Shown here: positions 35,891 through 43,530 of the stretch, piece by piece
How the letters are laid out: each line of letters opens with the position of its first letter
How positions within the stretch are numbered: the stretch's first letter is position 1
Source: Gimesia chilikensis
GTDB lineage: Bacteria; Planctomycetota; Planctomycetia; Planctomycetales; Planctomycetaceae
Direction: 5' to 3'
DNA: 64,000 nt
NCBI RefSeq assembly: GCF_007744075.1
Contig: NZ_CP036266.1
Location: forward strand, 3,581,748 to 3,645,747
Notes under the pieces: generated by a model
The model's input: only the letters and a program-made list of their open reading frames with translations
What the model was told of the DNA's origin: nothing
The model's database searches: none
Program-made: the position numbers and the translations under genes

Positions 35891-36748
35891 ATGATCGTTC
35901 ACGATCTGGTGCAGGCGCAACGCACCTTGCTACGAAATGTCTGGTTCTGCTGTCTGGGGCTGACGATGTTCACGGTTGCACCGCTGGCAGTGCAGGCAGA
36001 TGAGGAACCGCGGACTTCGGAAAATGATCCAGAACTGCAAGAGGACCTGAAAAAGCTGCAGGGGACATGGGAACTGTACCACGGCAATGAACTCAAAGGA
36101 GCACCCAATACTCGCAGCGTGAAGATGATCGAAGGGAACATAGAAACGATGCGGCGTTACAACCTGCAGGGGAAATTGGCTCGTGAATGGCAGGTCGAAT
36201 TCATTCTGCAGAAAGACGGGGATTTGAAGATCTTTACGTTCTATCCCGTCGGCGGAAAACCGGGTCAGGGGGCTTCGTTTCTGTATCGCATCCAGGGGGA
36301 TCGTTTTTTTGATGTGCCGGGGATGTTCACAGGCGAAAAATACCGCAACTATCTGCGGGAGCCGGCGTTCTGGGTCTGGAACCGAGTAAAGGATGAGGAT
36401 GCGGACAGACAGCAGCAGACGAAATTGACGCCCGCGCAGCTGAATATCATCACGGTGATGCCGGGAGATCATATCTTTGTGGGGCATCGCCATCAGAACA
36501 AGTATCGAGAGATGAATCTGGATGAGCTGAAAGCGCACCTGGAAAAATATAAACCGAAGCAGGTCACGCTGGCCGTAGATCAGAAAGCGGAGATGGAATT
36601 CACGAACAAGGTGATTCAACTGTGCCAGGACCTGGGAGTGAAAGAGCTGGAGATCAGGAAGACGAGTGATGATCCGCTCTTGAAGTCGGAAGCCAAACCA
36701 GAAGCGAAGCCGGAAGCAAAGCCCGCAGAGTCAGCCACGATATTTTAG
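35891..36748 (+). CDS. Secreted protein with lipocalin-like and ExbD-like parts
   Basis: This protein of about 285 residues has a signal peptide (cleavage near VQADEE). LKKLQGTWELYHGNELKG resembles the start of the planctomycete TIGR03067 lipocalin-like domain. The region DELKAHLEKYKPKQVTLAVDQ followed by a helix and GVKELEI resembles the periplasmic ExbD/TolR domain but without its TM helix. It ends in a repeated EAKP tract. AGGAG 7 nt before the ATG decides the start at 35891 over 35801. A role is not assigned. Confidence 0.65.
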   Translation: MIVHDLVQAQRTLLRNVWFCCLGLTMFTVAPLAVQADEEPRTSENDPELQEDLKKLQGTWELYHGNELKGAPNTRSVKMIEGNIETMRRYNLQGKLAREWQVEFILQKDGDLKIFTFYPVGGKPGQGASFLYRIQGDRFFDVPGMFTGEKYRNYLREPAFWVWNRVKDEDADRQQQTKLTPAQLNIITVMPGDHIFVGHRHQNKYREMNLDELKAHLEKYKPKQVTLAVDQKAEMEFTNKVIQLCQDLGVKELEIRKTSDDPLLKSEAKPEAKPEAKPAESATIF

Positions 36749-36761
36749 CAGGTGTTCTGTT

Positions 36762-37127
36762 ATGGCCGGTCAACCGAATGACTGTCCGCTGTGTGCGGCT
36801 CCTGTGGAATACAAGCTGGATGCTGACGCCGAATTGCTCTGCTGTCCGGTGTGTGGTTGTCGGATCGAGGGGGCCTCGCTGCTGCTGGCGTTCTGGGAAC
36901 GGGAGCGGACGGCGATCGAACTCTCGCTCTCCGGCCCTGTGACACTGGAGACCCGGTTAAGCGAACTGGAGTATGAATCACTGACGCTGGTCGAACTGGT
37001 GATGTTGCTGGAAGGCAATGTCGATGTCGTCGGTTCAGAAGTCGATTATGAGGCATTGAATCAGGCGCGGACAGTGCGTGAGTTGTTCGGCCGCCTGTCG
37101 CATGTGGTTGCAATGCGGGAAGATTGA
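36762..37127 (+). CDS. Zinc ribbon fused to acyl-carrier-like domain
   Basis: This 121-residue cytoplasmic protein has an N-terminal zinc ribbon (C8, C11, C28, C31). Residues 60-115 look like an acyl carrier protein: TRLSELEYESLTLVELVMLL, then DYEALNQARTVRELFGRL. In ACP the same positions read GADSLDTVELVMALE and TVGD; Ser73 would be the phosphopantetheine site, with Glu replacing the usual Asp of DSL. Helix I is short or missing. AGGTG lies 8 nt upstream of the ATG. If it is pantetheinylated it is a new kind of carrier; otherwise it is a fold-only relative. Confidence 0.6.
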   Translation: MAGQPNDCPLCAAPVEYKLDADAELLCCPVCGCRIEGASLLLAFWERERTAIELSLSGPVTLETRLSELEYESLTLVELVMLLEGNVDVVGSEVDYEALNQARTVRELFGRLSHVVAMRED

Positions 37128-37130
37128 AAC

Positions 37131-37436
37131 GTGTTGACTTTTTTCAGATCGATGTATCTCACTCAAAAGTATCGGGAAGAATTGAAAGGGTGCGAAGAAC
37201 GCGTGCTGGCGGAATGCTTTGCCGGGCTGGAGCGTGGCAGGTCCATCAATGATGGCATGACGGCGATACTGACCGTTTTTCTATACGGGAAGGTCGTTCG
37301 AGAAGAGCACGGTCGACTCTATATCGAATTTTGTTACTACCTCAAAAATAAAGGATTTGTTGAGGCACGCGGAATTGTGGACTGTGTTTCTGAAAACGGG
37401 GTTGTGACTGAAATCAGACTTGAGGAGAAATCATGA
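37131..37436 (+). CDS. Small hypothetical protein
   Basis: This 101-residue soluble protein starts at a GTG 3 nt after the previous stop, so it is likely coupled to 36762-37127. It is an alpha/beta pattern, with GRLYIEFCYYLKNKG and VTEIRLEEKS. No family recognised. The next gene overlaps it by 4 nt. Confidence 0.55.
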   Translation: MLTFFRSMYLTQKYREELKGCEERVLAECFAGLERGRSINDGMTAILTVFLYGKVVREEHGRLYIEFCYYLKNKGFVEARGIVDCVSENGVVTEIRLEEKS

Positions 37437-37822
37437 ACGAGCGACTGGAGGAGAAAACGAATCCGTTGATGGAGGCGGTGACCTCTGACGCACGGTGGGA
37501 ATTAGAAGACGAGCTGCTGGTGCAGGTGCTGGGCTTTACGCTGTATGGTTATGCGTTTGGTGTGGGGCGTGTCATCTTTCTGATGGATGTGGAGGACATC
37601 AATGCGAGTGTGGCGGGACAACTGGCGGCACTGGGAGTCGGTCCGAAATATGCGCAGGGTCTGGTCGAAGCGGCGTTCGAATGTTTTATGAATGAAGAGG
37701 ATCAATCGGTGCATTCGCAACTGGTGAATATCGGGCACTCGCATATCGCATCCGAGGATTTGAGCGAGTGTGTGGAATCGATTTTCACGAACACCGAAAC
37801 GCTGCGCGAGCATCTGGAATGA
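37433..37822 (+). CDS. Small hypothetical protein
   Basis: This 129-residue acidic protein begins with the ATGA overlap and is therefore co-translated with 37131-37436. It is helical, with a Gly-rich FTLYGYAFGVGRVIFLMDV stretch and many Glu residues. No family recognised. It is the third of three coupled genes that start with the zinc-ribbon/acyl-carrier-like protein. Confidence 0.55.
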   Translation: MNERLEEKTNPLMEAVTSDARWELEDELLVQVLGFTLYGYAFGVGRVIFLMDVEDINASVAGQLAALGVGPKYAQGLVEAAFECFMNEEDQSVHSQLVNIGHSHIASEDLSECVESIFTNTETLREHLE

Positions 37823-37947
37823 GCTGGTGGCGTAGTGCTGGCACGCGCTGAGGCGCAAGATTGATGTGCACACATCTGAGAATCGTGGCGTCAGATAACG
37901 ACTGCGGGAATTCCTGAGATTAATTACGTTTCTCTCTGAAAACGTTT

Positions 37948-37974
37948 TTGAACTGGTGATCAGTATGGTATAAG
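37948..37974 (+). promoter_or_regulatory. Weak candidate promoter
   Basis: TTGAAC and TATAAG with a 15-nt spacer, about 118 nt before the ATG at 38092. The spacer is short. Confidence 0.25.
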
Positions 37975-38091
37975 TGTGAGTGTTCTGTGCTGGCTCCAGT
38001 ACAGGCGCGGCAGAAGCACAATAGCGCGCGACGTGGTCTTCTGCATTCTACGTTAGCACGAATGAATACATCACTTCAGGGGAAATGAGCT

Positions 38092-38454
38092 ATGAGTAAC
38101 GCAGAAGCGGCGTCGCAGGATGAAATGATCCAGGCTGTCTATCACTTCGCTGCAGAGAAGATGCGGGACGGCGCGTCGAATCAGGAGATCCAGAAGGCAC
38201 TGATGGAACAAGGCGTCGATGAAGAATCAGCGGGCATCATCGTGACGCAGTTGAATGAACTGCGGGATCAACAGGCGAAAGAAGCCGGTCAGAAAAACAT
38301 GATGTTTGGCGCCCTGTGGTGCATCGGCGGGATCGTGGTTACCGCACTGACGTATTCCGCTGCTTCCGAAGGGGGCTCTTACGTAGTTGCCTGGGGCGCG
38401 ATTATTTTTGGTGCCGTTCAGTTCTTCCGGGGGATGTTTCAGACCGGGATGTGA
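38092..38454 (+). CDS. Small membrane protein with N-terminal helical domain
   Basis: This 120-residue protein has a helical, charged N-terminal half (IQKALMEQGVDEESAGIIVTQL, somewhat like a UBA/DUF fold). Two TM helices follow (FGALWCIGGIVVTALTY and VVAWGAIIFGAVQFF). Proteins of this layout are common in planctomycetes and have no assigned role. AGGGG is upstream of the ATG. Confidence 0.65.
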   Translation: MSNAEAASQDEMIQAVYHFAAEKMRDGASNQEIQKALMEQGVDEESAGIIVTQLNELRDQQAKEAGQKNMMFGALWCIGGIVVTALTYSAASEGGSYVVAWGAIIFGAVQFFRGMFQTGM

Positions 38455-38471
38455 GACTTGGAGACTTGTTG

Positions 38472-39626
38472 ATGCGACGGGGAATTGTACTTATTCAAGT
38501 GTGTGTGCTGTTGCTGCTGGCGCCGACTCCCCTGCCCGCCTGTTTCTGGGATTACGATACCCTGCAGATGGAGCGGCAACGGTTTCCTTACGCGCAGGAA
38601 CTGATTGCCGGTCATTTTCTCAGACATTCCGAGGCTTATTATCAATGGCGTGTTCAAGACCGGAGTGCGAAACCATCTGCAGAACGGTCACTCGCTGATT
38701 TTGATGATCTGGCGGTGGCGTATGAAAAGCTGGGAGAACATGACAGGGCGATCGAGGTCATTCAGGAAAAAATGGCGAGCTGGCCAGATGAAGGCCGCTA
38801 TGAGTCGGAAGCGAACCTGGGGACGTTCCTGATTCACGCCGGTCGGTACGAAGAGGGGCTGGAACATATTCAACGGGCGATTGAAATCAACCCGGAAGCC
38901 CATTTCGGTCGTGAGATCTATCAGAAGCTGCTGGTGAAATATGTGATTCGGCAGAGGGAACAGGGAGCGACCCTGCCATTAAAGCAAAGAGGAAACAACG
39001 GGTTTACTGCGTTTGTATTCGAACAGCAACAGATTCCGGAAGAAGACAGACAGGCGGAAATCCGCAAGGCTGTGAAAGGTGTCCTGGGCATGATGCGTTT
39101 TGGGAATTATCGTTCGCCCATCCTGCTGGAAGCGCTGGGTGATCTGCTGCTGTCGAATGGACAGCAGGATGATTCCAAGCTGCTGGCTGCACGGGCGTAC
39201 TTGAAGGCCTCCTATGAAGCTCCCGAGACGAAAGCGAAAGAAGAATATCGAACGAAAGCTGCCGAGGCGCTGCAGATGCAGTTTGGAAAAAAACTGAGTG
39301 AGCTGGAAACGGAATTACAGCAGGATATTAAAACGGCAGAAGAATACTACTCCCGGATTGAAGCGGATGAACATCGCTGGTCTGAAAACGGGAAAAATCT
39401 GGATCATGAATTCAATTTGAAATATTATAAGAATCCAACGTTACCTTATGCCCCGGATCCGGAAGTCGCACAATCTGGCTTCAAAGCAAAAACGGGGCTT
39501 CCGGTTGCCCAACTGGTTCAGAGGGCTCTGCTCTATGTCATGCTGGCTGGTGCGGTGGTATTATTGATCGTTCTCAGAATTTCCCGTAATCGGCGACGCA
39601 GGCTGGTGACAGATCAGGGACCATAA
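38472..39626 (+). CDS. Membrane-anchored TPR protein
   Basis: This protein of about 384 residues has a signal/anchor helix (LIQVCVLLLLAPTPLPAC), then tetratricopeptide-like helices (DDLAVAYEKLGEHDRAIEV, ANLGTFLIHAGRYEEGLEH). A second TM lies near the C-terminus (LVQRALLYVMLAGAVVLL) followed by a basic tail. A longer frame starting at 38316 runs through the preceding gene and is rejected. GGAG 9 nt upstream supports 38472. Probably a periplasmic scaffold; role unknown. Confidence 0.7.
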   Translation: MRRGIVLIQVCVLLLLAPTPLPACFWDYDTLQMERQRFPYAQELIAGHFLRHSEAYYQWRVQDRSAKPSAERSLADFDDLAVAYEKLGEHDRAIEVIQEKMASWPDEGRYESEANLGTFLIHAGRYEEGLEHIQRAIEINPEAHFGREIYQKLLVKYVIRQREQGATLPLKQRGNNGFTAFVFEQQQIPEEDRQAEIRKAVKGVLGMMRFGNYRSPILLEALGDLLLSNGQQDDSKLLAARAYLKASYEAPETKAKEEYRTKAAEALQMQFGKKLSELETELQQDIKTAEEYYSRIEADEHRWSENGKNLDHEFNLKYYKNPTLPYAPDPEVAQSGFKAKTGLPVAQLVQRALLYVMLAGAVVLLIVLRISRNRRRRLVTDQGP

Positions 39627-39639
39627 GAAAGTCGAAACG

Positions 39640-40410
39640 ATGCAACAAACATCATCCTCTCTCATCGAAGCGCCGGCGACGCCGGAGTATGTGCTGGAGG
39701 TGCTGCTGGATCAGTCGCGTCAGGAGTGGAGCAAAAGTTTAAATATTTCCGAGGAAGAAGAAATCCCGGTGACACTCGATTCTCCACTGGACACGCTATT
39801 TGAGGCCTGCCAACTCTATGACTCGGCGTTGATTAGTATATTTACTAAAAACTGGCTGGGGTTGAGCGAGTCAGACTGGACGCAGGTGGTATCGGGGCCT
39901 CAGATGCACACAGTGCGCGATTTTTGTGAACGGATCGCCGTGCGAATGACAATGCCGGTGATTTCACTGGAGACTTTTATCGGTCGAACGTGTCGACCTG
40001 CGTCTGCTTTTCTGGCGATTCGTTCGCTGTTGCAGGAGGCTGGTGTTGATGTCGCGGACGTTGCTCCCTCGACTTCGTTATCGAAACTGACACGGCAACA
40101 CCTGGATCTGTTTCTGGGACCGATCGCCAAACTGGCCCCGGGGGGCTTACCTACGGTGCGGGTGAAAAGACCGGTGTGCGATACGAACTGGATTGGAACC
40201 GCGGCTATCTTATTCTATCTCCTCCTGTGCCCTCTGAGTGTTGGGTATGGGACCGCAGCTTATCTGTTGTGTATGTTTCTGTTGGCATGCCTGGTGATTG
40301 CTGCCTATGGTACTAAAGAACGTGATCCGGCCCGGGTACGATTCGGGAACCTGCGAACCTTTAGAGATCTGTCGGAACTGATTGCCCAGCGTGCTGTGTT
40401 TCGAGTGTGA
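39640..40410 (+). CDS. Hypothetical membrane protein, duplicate family A1
   Basis: This 256-residue protein is a paralogue of 41135-41917. Both have a soluble helical part with FCERIAVRM / VCELIARHA, a FxGRTCRPASAFLAIRSLLQEAG block, APSTSL, then LAPGGLP, and two TM helices before a last RFGNLRTFRDLSELIA segment. No known family is recognised. The conserved CRPASAF core suggests a ligand or partner site. Confidence 0.65.
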   Translation: MQQTSSSLIEAPATPEYVLEVLLDQSRQEWSKSLNISEEEEIPVTLDSPLDTLFEACQLYDSALISIFTKNWLGLSESDWTQVVSGPQMHTVRDFCERIAVRMTMPVISLETFIGRTCRPASAFLAIRSLLQEAGVDVADVAPSTSLSKLTRQHLDLFLGPIAKLAPGGLPTVRVKRPVCDTNWIGTAAILFYLLLCPLSVGYGTAAYLLCMFLLACLVIAAYGTKERDPARVRFGNLRTFRDLSELIAQRAVFRV

Positions 40411-40441
40411 ATGGTGCACAAGAAAGAGTATGATCTTTGAG

Positions 40442-41110
40442 ATGTCGAATTATATTTTTAAAAAGTCCACCGGATTCACGGATGTTCTGATCAGCTTGAT
40501 TCTCCTGTCAGCGATTCTGGACGGAGTGGCGGTTGTCAAGAATTATCAGCAGTATGAACTGCTGATGTCTGCGAAGAATGGTGTGGATGTGAAGATGGAT
40601 GAAGCAGGTTCCCTTCTGGTGCATCTCTTTCTGATCAATGTGACGCAACTGGGGTTCAACATTGTTCTCGGGATACTGTTTCTGATGTGGGTCTATCGAA
40701 TGTGTCGTAATGCGCACTGTGTGGAAGCCGGTAAACCAACGGCTTCGCCGGTTTGGGCGGCAGGGGTTTATTTGATTCCGGTGTTGAATATGTGGAAGCC
40801 CTATCTGATTATGAAAGAGATCTACGAAGCCTTCAGACAGCGACCGAGCGACAGCAAAGTACTACCGTTCTGGTGGTCTGCGTGGGTGCTGAGCAATGTT
40901 GTCGGATGTTTTACATCATACTATATGTCGCGTGCTGAAACACTGGATGAACTGCTGGTGGCCAGTCGCTGGGGGATTGCGTTAGACGCATCGCTGGTTA
41001 TTCTCAATATCGCGGCGGCCCTGATGGTTTATGTGGTGAATGAGGCGTCTGTCGAATGGCATGAAGTAACGCAATACAAAGACCTGGGAGTCTACTGGGA
41101 ACTGGTCTGA
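40442..41110 (+). CDS. DUF4328-type membrane protein
   Basis: This protein of about 222 residues has five or six helices. VYRMCRNAHCVEAGKPTASPVWAAGVYLIPVLNMWKP-like ordering and PFWWSAWVL fit the DUF4328 family. The function is unknown. ATG 40442 gives a family-like MSNY start; ATG 40430 is an alternative 4 codons upstream. It sits between the two paralogues 39640 and 41135, an arrangement suggesting a shared operon. Confidence 0.7.
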   Translation: MSNYIFKKSTGFTDVLISLILLSAILDGVAVVKNYQQYELLMSAKNGVDVKMDEAGSLLVHLFLINVTQLGFNIVLGILFLMWVYRMCRNAHCVEAGKPTASPVWAAGVYLIPVLNMWKPYLIMKEIYEAFRQRPSDSKVLPFWWSAWVLSNVVGCFTSYYMSRAETLDELLVASRWGIALDASLVILNIAAALMVYVVNEASVEWHEVTQYKDLGVYWELV

Positions 41111-41134
41111 GCTGGATCAGAACGGGAGTATGAT

Positions 41135-41917
41135 ATGGATGGCGATCTGCTGATATTAAAAGAACCAGTGACTGCAAAATATGTGCTGTCGGTGTTTCGG
41201 GAACAGCATCGACTCTATTTTCTGCTTGATTTTGATATGCTCCCACGAGAGGAATTGACCTTCGAATCAACGGTTGAAGAGTGGCGGGAACAGATGGACC
41301 TGCTTGACTGGCGGCCTCTGGGCCAGGCCGAGAATGAACTCTGGGAGATCAATCTGCCGGATGAAGAATGGAAGCAGGTGCTGGAGCCCGAGGATGAGAA
41401 AACTCTGGGAGGTGTGTGTGAGTTGATCGCCCGGCATGCATCTGCCCCCGTGATTCGTGAAGAGACGTTTTTCGGGAAACCATGTCGCCCTGCCTCGGCG
41501 TTTCTGACGATCCAGGCTCTGTTACAGGAAGCTGGCGCGGATGTGTCTGAGATTTCGCCTTCGACAGATTTGAGTGCGTATTCTTATCAGTATGGCCGGA
41601 CCTTCCTCTATAAAATTGCCAATCTGTCGCCGGGGACTCTCCCCCGACCTGAGATTCTGAATGGGGATTCGTATCGAGGGGCCGATCTGAGTCTGCTCTG
41701 GATGACGGGGACGCTGCCTTTCGCGTTGATGTTTTCTCTGGGGATGCGCAGTCCCTGGTTCCTATTAATACCAGGGGTGTTTTTCCTGATGTATCTGCTG
41801 TTTCGCTGGGAACTTCAGCGACTGGGAGGCACGCAGTTGAAATTTGGTGAACTGAAAACTTTTCGTGATCTGGCGGAACTGATGGCAGCCAAGGCGCCGG
41901 TAGTCGTGTCGATCTGA
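41135..41917 (+). CDS. Hypothetical membrane protein, duplicate family A2
   Basis: This 260-residue paralogue of 39640-40410 has aligned blocks CELIARHASAP, FGKPCRPASAF, LLQEAGADVSEISPSTDL, LSPGTLP, two TM helices and KFGELKTFRDLAELMA. The soluble N-terminal half is acidic. Function unknown; the two copies differ most in the first 80 residues. Clearly a local duplication separated by the DUF4328 gene. Confidence 0.65.
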   Translation: MDGDLLILKEPVTAKYVLSVFREQHRLYFLLDFDMLPREELTFESTVEEWREQMDLLDWRPLGQAENELWEINLPDEEWKQVLEPEDEKTLGGVCELIARHASAPVIREETFFGKPCRPASAFLTIQALLQEAGADVSEISPSTDLSAYSYQYGRTFLYKIANLSPGTLPRPEILNGDSYRGADLSLLWMTGTLPFALMFSLGMRSPWFLLIPGVFFLMYLLFRWELQRLGGTQLKFGELKTFRDLAELMAAKAPVVVSI

Positions 41918-42166
41918 GTGAGCTGGAGAGGATGTTATATACCAAAGTCGTTTCAAACGGGCCTGACGCCCTGCGACTCAGTTCCTGCTGATCCGGGTAA
42001 CTCAAACATTTCTCTAAAACGACTCCTGGTTTTCACTGCTGCACTGCATCGGTGTCTGTTTTTCAGCTATGCGATGTCGGGAACCTGTCATACCATCTGA
42101 TTCTGGCTATCTGGTCCTTGCCAGACCTGGCAATTCGGTAGTGCGGATTTCTGATAGAGAACGACA

Positions 42167-42520
42167 GTGATGATGATCGATAGAAATGATTTTGTGGAAC
42201 TGCGGGTGGGCGTCAAGAGGGAATTGTGCTTTGAGTACTTCGGGAAATGCAGTGAGTATACTGTGAGTTATCTGCGAAATCGGTTGAATGTGCTCCGAAA
42301 TGATTTGAAATTGTACGAGACAGGGAGAACCGATGCGGGTTGTTCCGGTGAAAAACTGGAAAAATCGACGGTGATTCAGGTGAAGCCGGGTCACTTAAGC
42401 GTCGTGTTCCAGTGCACGCATCGTCCGCCTCGCGCGCGAAGCACAATTGCAACACTTTACGATTCGGAGAGTGATGATCAAGTGCAATCTGAGCATGTAC
42501 CGGTGAGCCAGGTTCAGTGA
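42167..42520 (+). CDS. Small hypothetical protein, weakly supported
   Basis: This 117-residue frame starts at GTG ATG ATG and has a plausible helical N-terminus (MIDRNDFVELRVGVKREL). The C-terminal third is low in secondary-structure signal. Nothing recognised; the Shine-Dalgarno is weak. It might be a non-coding stretch. Confidence 0.4.
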   Translation: MMMIDRNDFVELRVGVKRELCFEYFGKCSEYTVSYLRNRLNVLRNDLKLYETGRTDAGCSGEKLEKSTVIQVKPGHLSVVFQCTHRPPRARSTIATLYDSESDDQVQSEHVPVSQVQ

Positions 42521-42742
42521 TAAAAACGAATGACGAAACAGAACAGGCGGTTTGTGGTTGCCGAGATAATTTAATCCGGATTCGGGCCGACTGCGTTGAT
42601 GCTAAAGGGAAGTCAGAAAATGAACCGGTTTCTATTCCCAATGAGACGCGGAGCTCACTTTGGCAGTGTTGTTCTGATATGATAATTACTGGATGAAAAT
42701 ATATGTTTGAGAAGCCGATACGATTCGGCGGGAGAGAGTTTC

Positions 42743-43273
42743 ATGCAAAAAGAAGATGTGGCTTATATTGGTTGTCGACTGGTGGGGTTGTTCTATGCGA
42801 TCAAGGCGCTGGAGACCGTGGCATCGTTCATCATGACGTTAGTGGCCTTCAGAGCGGGGGCTGAGTTTCCGGCATCGAAGGCAGCGATGTTTTATCTGCA
42901 ACTGATGCCGTTCACGTTTTATACGATTGTGGCCTGTATGCTCTGGTTTGGAGCCGGGACGATTGTCAAATATCTGCTGCCGGAGATTGATGCTAAAGCT
43001 TCCTCATCCAAACCAACTGTCGAGCAGATTCAAGCGGTGCTGTTTTCCGCGGTGGGGCTGCTGGTGTTGACCTGGGGGATCACCGATTTGGGGAGCGTGC
43101 TGTATCAACTGTTTCAGTTGAAAAAAGCCAGCAACTATGCCGTGATCCCCCCGACCCTGCAGGCTCAGTGTGTGGCGGTCGCCTGCCGACTGCTGCTGGG
43201 TTTCTTACTGGTGTTTGGTTCGCGTGGTTTGAGCGGTCTGTTGACGCGGTTCCGGCAGCCTGAGCTCAGGTGA
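42743..43273 (+). CDS. Hypothetical four-TM membrane protein
   Basis: This protein of about 176 residues has four helices, with a charged linker of DAKASSSKPTVEQIQ in the middle. No family recognised. GGGAG precedes the ATG at 42743; a 12-codon longer form is possible from 42707. It is the last gene of the unknown-gene run. Confidence 0.6.
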   Translation: MQKEDVAYIGCRLVGLFYAIKALETVASFIMTLVAFRAGAEFPASKAAMFYLQLMPFTFYTIVACMLWFGAGTIVKYLLPEIDAKASSSKPTVEQIQAVLFSAVGLLVLTWGITDLGSVLYQLFQLKKASNYAVIPPTLQAQCVAVACRLLLGFLLVFGSRGLSGLLTRFRQPELR

Positions 43274-43530
43274 AAGTCACTGTTCGTATTACACAGAGTT
43301 TTCATGGCCGAAGTCAGCAGCTGTGATAAAAGTAATCTGATCCGAAATATCCGTTGAAGCCCAAAGTGGTATTGGTCTGTTGTTAATTCGGATTAAAATG
43401 TCCCCTAGTAAATGTTGTCGTGAGAACCCCGATTGTGAGTATGTGCGAGGTTGCGTACTGATGAGATGATTTTGATTCTCATCCAGAGAGTGTCCCAGTT
43501 TGTTTTAATCACGATCCTGTTGGGAGTGAG

